Below, one piece after another: positions 12,285 through 23,404 of a stretch of 64,000 nt of DNA. A program made the translations under genes and the position numbers. The stretch comes from Plutella xylostella. Lineage: Eukaryota; Arthropoda; Insecta; Lepidoptera; Plutellidae. The stretch's first letter is position 1. Each line of letters starts with the position of its first letter. Location: positions 12,214,001 to 12,278,000 of the forward strand of contig NC_063995.1 in NCBI RefSeq assembly GCF_932276165.1, read 5' to 3'. The notes below the pieces were generated by a model. That model ran no database searches. It had not been told where the DNA came from and worked only from the letters and a program-made list of their open reading frames with translations.

Positions 12285-13530
12285 TCATTAGCATTTCTAA
12301 AAAAAAAAGTGTTATACCCTCCTGACCCCGAGAGGTATAAATTTAAACACTGTTATTAATTTTTTTTTAAATTAAAAAAAATAACTTCTGAACTGTTTTG
12401 TCACTTTGTCAAAGAACAAATTGTTTAAGGGATAGGTACTTTATAAAACTTTAAAGGAATAACAGGGATACTCCATAAAACTTTTAATATAGGTATTTTT
12501 AACTATACTTATATTATATTTTTTTTCAATGTCCTACTCATAGCACGCCAGGTGTCAGGAGGATACGGGAGCACAGACATAATGAGCCTCTATACAGGGT
12601 GTTAAGTAGAATTAATTTTTCAACAAATATCATTAAATTAAACCACAGTCTATATTAAAATAAATGATTTTATTTAATTTTCTTTTCCGTGAAATTATCA
12701 AAATACGATCTTAACTGTTTATTTATACTTATGTACTTATAAGTAGTTCATATTCAGTGGGTGATTACGTGATATCGCTTTGAAATGCATTTCAGATTTA
12801 TCGGCACTATCAAAGATCAATTCATTCACAAAGCGAATATACAAGCTAATGCTATCTTATACTTACTCATGTTTGGACCGGCAAACTTAAAGGTATTTTA
12901 CAAACATCACAATATACTTTGCAGTTGTCAGGGATTTAACAACAGATAAAAGGTAATACCTACAGATTGTTGACAAGTGGTATTTAGGCCGAAAGGGGAT
13001 GATAAAGGAAATTGAAATCCAATTAAATAATGTTTCTTAACCCTTGGTGTGTGAATACGTCTCGCACTTTGCCGGTTTTATTATTAAATTTATAATATCC
13101 ACAATAAATGCTCATGGAGAGCGAGCGTCACTCTCAGGAGTGGCGTCCCGAGAGGGCGAGTGGGCGCGGGTGCAGACAGGGCCCGGCTACACGTAGCAGC
13201 AGGGTAGGAATTATATAAAATATAGTTCCCGCACCAGCTGGAGAAGGAAAGAAAACACTCAGGCTACCATTATATCATCAGGCAGAACCCGTGAGGGACC
13301 CTAGACAGTAGATACCCTGTCTCTGCGGCACGGACGCACCGCTGCAGCAGCCGCACCGCGAGGCCGGTGTGGGTGTTCCCTGCACACTGGTGCACACCCT
13401 CTGAACCCTATTGAATGTAAAGCAAAAGAAAAGAATCAAAATAACCGGACTCCCTTATGGACACGACGGCCTCTGGTATAAAACAACGAACGAGATGTGG
13501 GAACATCAGGACTATGACTTGGTAAAGGAC
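12285..13530. other. AT-rich non-coding DNA with repeat fragments
   Basis: No gene. A TACAGGGTGTTAAGTAGAAT end occurs at 12593, related to the ACAGGGTGTTGCAAAA family. A short fragment of the CTCGCACTTGGCCGGTTTT repeat end lies near 13060. A GC-rich block at 13100-13400 precedes the ORF at 13536. Confidence 0.5.
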
Positions 13531-13535
13531 TATGA

Positions 13536-13817
13536 ATGGATAAAGTCACGATGATTGAGTTCATGGGGGACTACGACATTACAAGACGCCTGGATGACCG
13601 GCTTCGTAAAATATTCCCCAAACTATGGAACTACACTGACTTCTGGTTAGCGACAAGGAGGATTAAAGGCGAGTTAGGGATTGAACAACTGAAAGCCATG
13701 GTGCATGGTGCACGGACAAGAAGAGGTCCAGTGTTACAAATAGTTACGTTCGATCCTAAAAACGCAGCTACAGACGAAGTCAAATGGAAATTCTTTGGCT
13801 TACTTAAAGCCTATTAA
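13536..13817 (+). CDS. Unknown 93-residue ORF
   Basis: The ATG directly follows an in-frame TGA. The product is a basic, non-repetitive protein with stretches such as DYDITRRLDDRLRKIF and QIVTFDPKNAATDEVKWKFF, and the frame closes at TAA (13815). An AATAAA occurs about 25 bp downstream (13843). Codon composition is balanced, unlike the low-complexity frames around it. Upstream, another frame (about 13450-13545) also reads plausibly (YGHDGLWYKTTNEMWEHQ), so this may be the end of a frameshifted gene or of a domesticated or dead mobile-element protein. I do not recognise it. Confidence 0.35.
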   Translation: MDKVTMIEFMGDYDITRRLDDRLRKIFPKLWNYTDFWLATRRIKGELGIEQLKAMVHGARTRRGPVLQIVTFDPKNAATDEVKWKFFGLLKAY

Positions 13818-13899
13818 TAATATTATCAGATGAACATTAATAATAAAATATAACAGATTTTGACAAAGTTAAAATAAAACTGTAAAATACTGGAGATAA

Positions 13900-14585
13900 G
13901 AGTAGCTGGCGGGGCAGCGAGGGGCGGGGGGCGCGGGGGCAGCTCGTTAAATAAATACAGATAGTAATATTTTTGAGCGGGTGTCGGAGGTCGCCTGTTA
14001 TCAGTGTCCCCCGCGCCCCCGCGCCCCTACACCCGCCCGCTCCGCTCGTCCTCGTAACTAAAAGGGGTCTTTAAATCATGTATTACAATAGGTACCTACT
14101 AACCGCCTACCAGCCTAAGATGATTTAAACAAATTAAGTAAGTACGTAGGTAAGTACTTACCTGCATACTGTGAGGTAGGACATTAGTTGTAACTAGTAA
14201 TTATTTAGACCATATTTATACACGGATATGCTATGATAGTTATGTAATAACCTAAACTTAAGGCACTTGGACATGTTTCCACATCCACATCCAAACAAAA
14301 AATAAAACTTAGAAAACCCCCTGACATAAAAAAATACTTAGTCAAAAAACAGTTTGCAAATCATGAGTATCGTCGACTCAAGTCGATAAATGTAATAGCA
14401 GTATGTAATTGTGTATGACATCTTGATCAGCGCCCCTGTCGGTAACGTTATATAGAAACTAATAAAATGCATACCAATTCCAGTAACTTGCCTATCCAAT
14501 CACTATCGACACACTTGTGATAGGCACACAGTAATTAATTAGGCGCTATGAGTAACGATAATCTAAGGCATCAAGATGTAATTTC
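13900..14585. other. Non-coding, includes a G/C-rich patch
   Basis: 13910-14050 is GC-rich with GGGGCGCGGG-type runs and no supported frame. The rest is AT-rich with TAGGTA/TACCTA-type short motifs common in lepidopteran DNA. Confidence 0.5.
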
Positions 14586-14587
14586 GG

Positions 14588-15350
14588 TTCTACCTTTTTT
14601 GGCATAAGATTTATTTGCCTAATCTCGTATTGCATAGTAACGTTTGGTCAAAGTCTCGTTACGCCGAAAATCGTATGGCATAAATCTCGTTTAGTAAAAA
14701 GTTATTTCGCATAACATTGTTTAGCCTAATAATGGTATGGCCAAATCTTGAATAGCCTAATAATGCTATGGCATAGGTTTATACAAAGTAATAATATTCG
14801 TTTGGCTTTAACTTTGACGGAGCGTCTCCCTACATAGCGCAAACTGGTGCCTTAATTGTATTGTTTCCTCTGTTTGGAAAACGCTCCGCTCCGCTTCGCT
14901 GCGCTCCGCTTTGGTTTTGATGAACATGTGCACCTAACACGCTCCTCCTCGCTTTGCTCGTCGTCGCACCTATTTTTAGGTTTCGATCTCATGGGGTTTG
15001 TAATAATTATATTGGTCGTTAACTTTCGATTTTTTGATCATACAATATCGTGATTATCGGGATGTAGGAGAAAAATACCACAATTTGTACATTCACTACA
15101 TACTTAATATATTATTTATTAAGATAACATTAGGAGAAACAAGATTATACATAGGTATAGACGAACATAAATTTGAGCAAACGAAACTTAGGTGTTTAAA
15201 GATTGTGCCTAAAGAGTTTTAGACGAAACGAGCCTTATGCCACATAAGTCTTGGCAAAGTGATGGTTCGGCCAAAAAAGTTTAGACCATACGAGCTATGC
15301 GAAATGAGTTTTGGTCAATAAAGATTATGCGAGATGTGCGGAACCCTGTA
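14588..15350 (+). repeat. Interspersed repeat, copy B (inverted partner of 5140-5902)
   Basis: Nearly identical in reverse complement to 5140-5902, including the same two short frames (14856-15053, 15034-15222). It differs by point changes, for example at the start of the first frame and near its end. The high similarity suggests recent activity, or gene conversion between the pair. Confidence 0.7.
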
Positions 15351-15462
15351 ATTTCAAATATGTTTATTTCCCAATGGTCGGTCGTCTCGTCAGGAGACAA
15401 ATGACGGCAGAAGAATTTTGTTGCTAAGTATACGCAACTGCATCTGTTAACTGTTTTCTTAA

Positions 15463-15620
15463 GCGGCGATTAGACTAGACTACATGTAGTGCACTACAAA
15501 TTGGCGTCCTACCTAGGATGCAGGACGGTCGGGTTGGGAGTTGGGACCCGTCATCTCCGATATGTGTGTCCTACATGCCTAACTATGATTACACTACATG
15601 TAGTCTAGTCTAATCGCCGC
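15463..15620. mobile_element. 158-bp MITE with near-perfect long TIRs
   Basis: The first and last about 29 bp are exact inverted complements (start GCGGCGATTAGACTAGACTA, end in its complement). No coding capacity and no clear target duplication by eye. It is a non-autonomous DNA transposon. Confidence 0.85.
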
Positions 15621-15624
15621 ATTA

Positions 15625-17300
15625 TTTTGCGTCCACCAACAGAAGATTAAGTATTTTTTTTAGTTTTTATATTAAGTAGGTACTTCTATTTTATCCTTTG
15701 TAACTGCCCACGGAAATTTATAACAACCCTGTTTCCAGCAGTTGATCAGAACAACGAGCTGATTCACCTCTTTTGATATTCGGTCACGGAACCCTATAAA
15801 AGTAGCATTAAAATTGATGATACATATTGGTGTGAAAGGTCCGCTCCGATAGTTGTGTATTCGTTAGAGAACTGAAGAAACCATCACAATTATAACGCTG
15901 TATTTATTAGTGAAGAGGCCACTGCTCACGACTACCGGGGATCGACACCGAGGGAGTCAGAGGGAGCTCCATATCGCATCTACTGAGGGTACAGTATAGT
16001 TCAGGCCACTTCAGGCTACAGCAGTATACGGTATACTCCTGAAGCCTGAAGACACAAAATGTCGTGTAATCTTCGTGGCGGTGGAAGATGCGACATGTGG
16101 CGCAGAACCCTTGACAGATCGATTCATAGGCGATAGTATAGTCTAGGCAGGTAGGTATACCTAATACGGTTTGTGTACGTGGCGTGGATAGATGCAGCAT
16201 TCTGTCACTGTGTAGACGAGCGAGACAGGGAGTGATCGGAGAGAGACGCGGCGGTCGCCGGGTCGCGCGATAAGGCTGGCCCCTGCCCCGCGCCCCGCGC
16301 CCCGGCCGCAAACATACAATGTTTGAGATCATTAGATGGACCTTGATCATTTTGGAGAAAAAATATACCGGAGCAGCAATTGAGCTACAGTTACTTCATG
16401 GAGAAACGGTAAAGGCTCGACCTGCAGGCCTGACCGCTGCATGGCGCCTGGACGTGCCTGCGGGAGCGCCGGCCGAGTTACACGCGGCGGCGGCGGCGGC
16501 GGCGGCGGCGGTCAACACTCGCTAACAATAACAAGGAAGCAGCGGCCCGGCAGCGCGCTGCTGGCACTCGGGGCCGCCAGCCCGCGCTCCGCAGCCGCCG
16601 ACGACTCATTCCAATGCACGGGTTATAAAAAATAATATGCAATGCAAACTAACAGCGATAAGAGCTGAACGTCAACCTCGTGGCACCACACCGGCGGAGT
16701 CCGTGCGGCTAGCGACCTTCCGCCCCGGGCCGAGGGTCGAGAGCCGCCTGCGCCGCGCCGCCGCTTGCGTCCCTCCGCCGGCGCAGCACCGCGTCACTGT
16801 GCCGCTACAACTACAACTCTACATTGTAGAGTCTACAACCACCTCGCCGCCTGCAGCTGCAGTCACCAGCTCGCGTCGTGGAGCTCGTGGACCTCGCGCC
16901 CGCAACCATCGAACCCCAAACATCGCTCACCAAGCAAGTCAAAAATATAAACAACATTATGCCTACCCGGATACATTCCACAATTTTAACTATCCTAGCT
17001 GAATCTACCATCATGCCACTATTGATTGACTCTACTCAATTCGATTTATTACCATACCGACCTATTCAACTTTATTAGGTACATATAAGCTTATCATTTT
17101 TGTTTATAAATCCAAAAATTAATGAATTAAATGAAAAATATATGAAAATAATATTAGGAAAATATGAACGTCCTTATATATTTTTTGAGAGACACTCATA
17201 AAACGGATTACTTATTAGGTTATTGTTTGTTAGTGATGAAATATGAATGGGCGTTAATATGAGCATGCGATGAGTGATGGTTTGGTGATGCTGCAGTATG
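15625..17300. other. Mixed non-coding DNA with GC-rich blocks
   Basis: GC-rich blocks occur at 16245-16310, 16440-16600 (with a GGC run) and 16700-16900. They resemble exon-like islands, but I could not pair a frame with both an acceptor and a donor. No gene is called. Confidence 0.4.
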
Positions 17301-17305
17301 CTCAC

Positions 17306-17348
17306 CGAGCTGGGCGGCGGGCCGCGGGCCGTGCGCGCCGGCCTCCAT
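17306..17348 (-). CDS. Candidate alternative first coding exon
   Basis: The minus strand has an ATG in good context (ACACATGG, 17348-17346) encoding MEAGAHGPRPAAQL, followed by a GTGAGC donor after one overhang base (phase 1). The GC-rich leader continues to about 17430. The phase is the same as that of 7854-7947 and fits the acceptor at 6952, so both could be alternative starts of the His-rich gene about 10 kb downstream. This is an inference from phase and composition only. Confidence 0.3.
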
Positions 17349-17879
17349 GTGTCGGCGCCGAGTGCGCGCGCGCCGCCGTCGACCCGCGCCCCCCCCGCCC
17401 CCGCGCCGCCCTGTCCCGCACTCTCCACGCACTCATATCTAGATCATTATTATACATAATACATCAAACAAGTAACCTCACAAATTATAACAGCAACCAT
17501 CGTAGTCTTCCTAATACTTAAAATCTGGTAACCAGTGGGTTTTTTTCTACCTTCGAAAAACTGCATTGTTCTTCTTATAATTTAAGTGCTGGGGCTAGCA
17601 GACAATAACCTGCTGCTGTCTGCAGCCTACTCTGGCCGCCCTACCCTGGAACAGGCCTGGTGGGGTGGTGATAAGACGAAAACGACTTCTTCGACGCATC
17701 TAGAGTGGGTCGAAGAAGTTGGAGGCCAAGTTACCGAAAGCCTTCTAAACCTTCCGATCGCTGAAACATCGCTTGAATCGCTTAAATGCATGAATTCGTT
17801 TTCGTACCACCACCAGGGCAGGCCCAGGTGCAAGGCGGCCAGAGCAGCGCAGAGTAAGGTTTTTGTCTGCTAGCCAGCT

Positions 17880-20340
17880 GATGGTAGTTACATGAGAGAG
17901 GCTGAAGACTGCGAAGACAAAGGAGAACCCCTTATCGGATTTGAACAAAGGAGTAAAGGCTGAATTTGGTAGTTTGTCTAAATTTTTCTACTCTAGCAAG
18001 CTAACACAGTGTCATTTGACCTCTTACTAATTGGGGCAAGAGTGAAAAAAGCACCTTCGCAAAAGTGGTTCTGAAAAGGCTAGAATCACTTGCTGATCGA
18101 GTATAACCAGAAACACAATGCGGTTTTAGAGGTGGCAGATCTACAACGGATATGATATTCACCTTACGACAGATATAGGAAAAATGCAGAGAACAACGTA
18201 TGTCCCTCTTTACAGCATTCGTTGCCCTACGGAAGGCCTTTGATACAGTCAGTCGCGAAGGACTCTACCGTGTACTTGAACACATTGGCTGTCCACCTAC
18301 TCTCTTAGCCATAATTAAATCCTTCCACGATGGCATGTGTGGTACAGTCGTATTTGACGGTGAAGAATCGCCCTTTTTAGGGTTCCGTAGCCAAAATGGC
18401 AAAAACGGAACCCTTATAGTTTCGTCATGTCCGTCTGTCCGTCTGTCCGTCTGTCCGTCTGTCACAGCCGATTTACTCGGAAACTATAAGTACTACAGTG
18501 ATGAAATTTGATGGGAATATGTGTTGTATGAACCGCTACAAAAATATGACACTAAATAGTAAAAAAAAGAATTGGGGGTGGGGCCCCCCATACATGTAAC
18601 TGAGGGATGAATTTTTTTTTTGATGTACATACCCGTGTGGGGTATCAATGGAAAGGTCTTTTAAAATGATATAAAGTTTTCTAAAAAACATTTTTCTTAA
18701 AGTGAACGGTTTTTGAGATATCAGCTCTCAAAGTCGTAAAAAGTATGTCCCCCCCCCCTCTATTTTTATAACTACAAGGTATAAAATTCTAAAAAAAATA
18801 GAGGTGATGCATGCTAATTAACTCTTTCAACGATTTTTGGTTTGATCAAAGTATCTCTTATAGTTTTTGAGATAGGTTGATTTAAGCTACGGAACCCTTT
18901 GTGCGCGAGCCCGACTCGCACTTGGCCGGTTTTTATTATGTTAATCGGGGAGTAAGACAAGGGTGCGTTCTGTATGGCATCTTCGTTTCTGTTTTTCTCT
19001 TGGCAGCCTTTAAAAACTGTGACGTCGGAGTTCACTTGCATACAAGGAAAGATGGGCGACTTTTCAAGATGAACCTGTTGAGCTCGAAAAGGAACAAGTT
19101 TGATTTGTTGGTCAGGAAGCTCCTGTATGCGGATGATGGTGAACTGGTCGCAAATACGGAAGATAGCCTTCAAGAATTAGGTAATAACCAAATTTAATAG
19201 CGCATGCAAGCTTTTTGGTATGACAGTGAACAGTAGGGAGACCGTCGTTCTGGTTCAGGGAACGGATTATATGCCTCAGATAATGCTTGCTTGGTGAGGA
19301 CACCCTTCAAATCGTGGACGACTTTTTCTATGTCGGTTCCTAGTTAAGTAAAACTCTTTATTTTAGGATCACACACAAGTTTTTTATTTGAAGTATAGGA
19401 AGTCTTATATGGTGGTTGCATGTGTCACACCAGCGCCATCTAGTGAGAATCGCTGTTAACAATTTCTTTAAACAGTTCCACTACCACCAACAAATTGTGC
19501 AATAATAAAGAGATTAACACAAGAATAGGCAGAGCTGCGACCAAATTCGGAAAGCTTCAAGCTCGTATATGGAGAAATAACATGCTGAATATCTCTACCA
19601 AGGTCTTAGTCTACAAAACATGCGTCCTGAGTATTCTCTTGTATGCATCTGAAACGTGGACAACCTACTCGATGCACGAACGCCGCCTAAATGCTTTCCA
19701 CATGCGATGCCTTTGCGCAATACTGGATGTCACTTGGAAAGACCGGATGTCCAACGAAAGAGTTCTCGACATAACTTGCACCTGTAGTATCACTGCTACA
19801 CTGAAACAACGAAGGTTGCGATGGCTGGGCCATGTTTTACGAATGGACCTAGATAGACTTCCTCGCGCGGTGATGTTGGGCCAAATCGCAGACGCCAAAA
19901 GACAGTAGGTCGCCCGATGCTCCGTTTTAAGGATTCCTGCAAACGTGACATGTTATCCTTTGGCATTAACCCGAACACCTGGGAAACGGCAGCCATCGCA
20001 AGAGCGGAATGGCGAGGTGTGATGGAGTAGCTCACCACGACGAAGCCTGGCTCGATGGCTTGAGGCAGAAAAGACTTCGTGCAGTTCAAGAACAGTCTGC
20101 AGACTCACGCTACACTTGCGATCTCTGGACACAAGGTGTCGAGCTGCAATAGGACTCTACAGCCATAGAAAAATCTGATCAACATGTCGTGGCCAATGAT
20201 GAACTGGGGCAAACATCTCTACTTGAATTTTGGGCAGCGACTTTGGTTGAGATATACTTATGGCTATGTCCAGCAGTGAGATTGGATGATCACGTGAAAC
20301 CTACAAGGCCGATTAAGGCGTAATTTCGCCATGGATTAGA
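17880..20340 (+). mobile_element. Decayed non-LTR retrotransposon (RT and C-terminal region)
   Basis: Reverse transcriptase fragments are readable in order: CGFRGGRSTTDMIF near 18120, FVALRKAFDTVSREGLY near 18210, GVRQGCVLYGIF near 18950, LLYADDGELVANTE near 19120 (the YADD active site), then RIGRAATKFGKLQARIWRNN and the C-terminal CVLSILLYASETWTTYS and RLRWLGHVLRMD segments (19495-19905). Stops and frameshifts separate them. Another repeat (18380-18935) interrupts the RT just before the GVRQGC motif. The clade was not resolved by eye (RTE or CR1-like). Its 3' end (20240-20300) carries the ATGTCCAGCAGTGAG-type tail seen in RTE copies here. Confidence 0.75.
18380..18935 (+). repeat. 'GGGTTCCGTAGCC' interspersed repeat inserted in the LINE
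   Basis: It begins AGGGTTCCGTAGCCAAAA, contains a short hairpin (GGGTTCCGT/ACGGAACCC) and a (GTCCGTCT)n run near 18430, and ends CTCGCACTTGGCCGGTTTTT. LINE reading resumes directly on either side. Another member lies in reverse orientation at about 42225-42840. Common in Lepidoptera; class not determined. Confidence 0.7.
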
Positions 20341-20344
20341 TTCG

Positions 20345-21075
20345 TCCTTGTAATGTAGTAGTCGTACCAGCAGGTCTCACAGTCCGGAGACGGCGCGGCG
20401 GCGAATACGTGCCGGCGGAGGCGCGCGCGGCACGTCCCATATACATGATATAGGTACATAAAAGTGTGGCTAATTAATCGCATAATTAAGTATATAAATT
20501 TTATTATTAGGTAATACCTCTAATGACACCTTTAATTATTTTTTCTTATTTCCCAAACTTTCTTTCATAACAATCCCTAGCTCCCGTTCCCTTGCCTTCC
20601 ATTTCCATCCTTCCCGCTCCCTCCACTTACCTTGCTCACAAGGGCTCCTTACCTCAAAAGGATTACAGGTTAACTTTTTTGTCCATCAGTTTGTCTATCA
20701 AGCTGCTATCAAGTCTTTGTGGCTGGGTTACGTGTGAAGATATCGAGTTGAAATATAAAGCATGTACAGGGTGTTGCAAAAGTGGTATACTATGCCGAAA
20801 GGGGATGCCTCAGGTAGTCATTCTGAACCACTTTTGTACTACGACTTATTATTGTACCTTATGAGTTTCAAGAAGTATTGTATCAAAGACTCTGTAACGA
20901 GTTTAGTTTGACGATTCAGTCTCACTGCTCCATCTAGTTGCGGAGTGAGTAACTTCGAGGCCGAGCGCCCGGCCACAGCCGCGGGTCGCACGCGGCGGCG
21001 GCGGCGCGGGCGGGGAGTGCGCGCGCTCGCCGTGTAGTGCGAGAGGGCGCTGCTAGGCGGCGCTGATGCCGAAAA
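20345..21075. repeat. Non-coding, with an ACAGGGTGTTGC repeat copy at 20766-20840
   Basis: The copy starts ACAGGGTGTTGCAAAAGTGG and contains the ATGCCGAAAGGGGATG core shared with 22973-23068 and 24203-24256. Two GC-rich patches (20390-20440, 20955-21060) show no supported exon. Confidence 0.55.
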
Positions 21076-21079
21076 CCTA

Positions 21080-22970
21080 CACTATCGTAGTTTTGAAAAT
21101 ATTCTTTTGACACTTGTGTTGTGCTGTTTTCTAATGCTCTGCTACATATCTTTTTACCAGTGACTTTCCTATCCCTTAATTTTTTCACACAACCCGATCA
21201 AATCCAGCACCTCGCATCTCTATGTGATAAACAGATTCATAAAAAACTAAAACATCTAGATCCCAATAAGGGTGCTGGGCCCGATTTATTACCATCACAT
21301 TTTATACGTGACTGTGCAGAGGAACTCTCGATTCCTTTGCATATTATTTACAATAAATCACTTCACTCTGGTATTTTTCCAGATTTCTGTAAACGTGCAT
21401 ACATTATACCAATATTGAAAAGTGGTGACGCCAGTATTTGCAGTAATTATAGGCCCATAAGTATTTTGTCGTGTTTGGCAGAGTTATTCGAGAGCCTCAT
21501 ATTTGACTATATTTACGCGCATGTGAAACCACTGTTATCGGACAAACAACACGGATCGTAAGGAATAAATCCACTGTGACTAACCTACTCGAATACGTCA
21601 CCTATATACACGAGTCTTTTTTAATAATAAACAGTCAGTTCACAGTGTACAATGTGTATATACTGATTTCAAGAAGGCGTTAGATAAAGTTGATCACACT
21701 ATTTTAATCTTTAAGCTAAAATCACAATTCGGGATTCATGGAAGCCCTCTTAGATGGATCTCATCTTATCTCTCTAATAGATCTCAACTCGTAGCGATTA
21801 AAGGACATCATTTTGCTCCATTAAACATAACATCAGGCGTACCGCAGGGCAGTAATCTGGGCCCTCTATTTTTTGTTTTGTTTATTAACGACCTAACACA
21901 GAAATTTAAATCCCAATGCATACTATATGCTGACGATCTCAAAATGTTTAATAGAATTGTTACCATTACCGACTGCCAAAACATTCAAACTGACTTGAAT
22001 TCACTGTCTTATTGGTGTTCAGTTAACAAAAACAGTTAAATGTTGCAAAATGCTTTGTTATGAGATTTTCAGCGAGACGAGATGACTTAAAAGTTTTTGA
22101 CTTTGTATTTAACATAGGCGGTCAAGAGCTTGAAGATGTAAACTCTATACGAGACTTAGGGTGTCTTGCACAACAAATTTAAGCAAAATTAAATCTATGA
22201 CCTCTTGCTCTGACATTATACTGTCAGAGCAAGAGACAAACTATTTAATTTTATTTAACTTTGTTGTGCAAGACGCCCTTAGAGTCATTCTTGATAACGA
22301 ATTAAATTTCAGAAAGCATTACGAGTACCTTATCTCGTCATGCAACAAGCTTCTTGGTTTTTTATCTCGTTTCAGTACTAATTTCAGAGATCCCCGGTCC
22401 TTGATCACTCTATTTAATAGTTTTATTCGCAGTAAGTTAGAATATTGCTCTGTAGTTTGGAATCCGTATTATAGTATCCATACTAAATCGTTAGAAAATA
22501 TTCAGGCTAGATTTTTAAGAATTATATCTTACCGATTTAAACTAAAGTACATTTGTAACTCTTACCAATCAAGACTTCAACACTTTAAAATAACCTCCCT
22601 CGAATATCGCCGAATCTCAACTTGCCTATTTACTCTACATAAGATATTAGGTACATGGACAAATAAACACGACTCTTTTAGAACAATTAAAAATTAGTAT
22701 TCCTCGCAGTACACAACGCAGACAAGTAAAAAACCTCAAAACCTTCGAATTACCGGTTTGTCGAACTCAGAGGGCATTTCATGAACCTTTCCTTAATAAT
22801 ATGTGTCGTCTATATATAATGAGAAAATAAATCATGGGCCACTAGATATATTTGCAAACCTCCACACCTTTAAAAAACAACTATTTACATTAAATTTAAA
22901 AGATAAGTATATAACGTATTTATTTATATTTTTTTTCTTTACAACTTAAAGTATAGACTGTTTATAATAT
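21080..22970 (+). mobile_element. Decayed Jockey/CR1-type LINE
   Basis: RT motifs in order: LDPNKGAGPDLLPSHF near 21250, CKRAYIIPILKSGD near 21395, NYRPISILSCLAELFE near 21445, a KKALDKVDHTILIFKLK segment near 21680, GVPQGSNLGPLFFVLF near 21835, LYADDLKMFN near 21925. After 22285 comes the C-terminal thumb and tail (SSCNKLLGFLSRFS, SIHTKSLENIQARFL). Frameshifts and stops break it, and a hairpin MITE interrupts it at 22158-22279. The RT motifs indicate a Jockey-superfamily element, inactive. Confidence 0.8.
22158..22279. mobile_element. Hairpin MITE, copy 1
   Basis: The terminal repeats are GGGTGTCTTGCACAACAAA and its complement. The centre is a perfect hairpin (TTGCTCTGACA, spacer, TGTCAGAGCAA). 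It splits the LINE frame and is flanked by TTA on both sides. The same core occurs at 34666-34802. Confidence 0.8.
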
Positions 22971-22972
22971 AC

Positions 22973-23068
22973 AGGGTGTTGAAAAAAGGGTATACTAAGC
23001 CGAAAGGGGGTGACTCAGCATCAGCACCCCCTTTCGGCTTAGTATACCCTTTTTGCAACATTCTGTAT
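22973..23068. mobile_element. Palindromic ACAGGGTGTTG MITE
   Basis: Almost the whole unit folds on itself: ACAGGGTGTTGAAAAAAGGG, TATACTAAGCCGAAAGGGGG, then the complement ending AACATTCTGTAT. Related partial copies lie at 12593, 20766, 23616 and 24203-24256. It lies about 165 bp before the start codon of the acetyltransferase gene. Confidence 0.75.
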
Positions 23069-23233
23069 AGCTATGCGAACTTGGGCAGGTTACCTACCGT
23101 CGTAGGTATCGCGGACTCGTCCGATCACTGACGTCATTCATATAAAATGAACTAGCTGGGAGTGCTGCCGACTGCCGATATCATTCGCCAGTCTCGGCGA
23201 GCGAGCGGTGAGAGACGGCCGTCCCAGCGCGCT

Positions 23234-23404
23234 ATGACGGATCCCAGCGCAGTGTCGGCGGCGGGGGCGGGGGCACAGGGGGCGGCGGGGGCGGGGGCAC
23301 AGGGGGCGGCAGCGGGGGGATGGGGGGAGGCAGCGGGCGCGGGGGACGTGCGCGTGCGCAGCGCGCGCCGGGAGGACATGCCGCGCGTACACGAAATGAT
23401 ACAT
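23234..23404 (+). CDS. Acetyltransferase exon 1
   Basis: 57 codons, ATG to a GTGAGT donor at 23405, phase 0. It encodes the Ala/Gly-rich leader containing a duplicated AGAGAQGAA unit, then the first strand and helix of the GNAT fold (VRVRSARREDMPRVHEMIH). Confidence 0.85.

Noticed and set aside
23162..23233. Earlier start for the acetyltransferase
   Set aside because: The first codon would be GTG and the added residues match nothing; the ATG at 23234 is the natural start.
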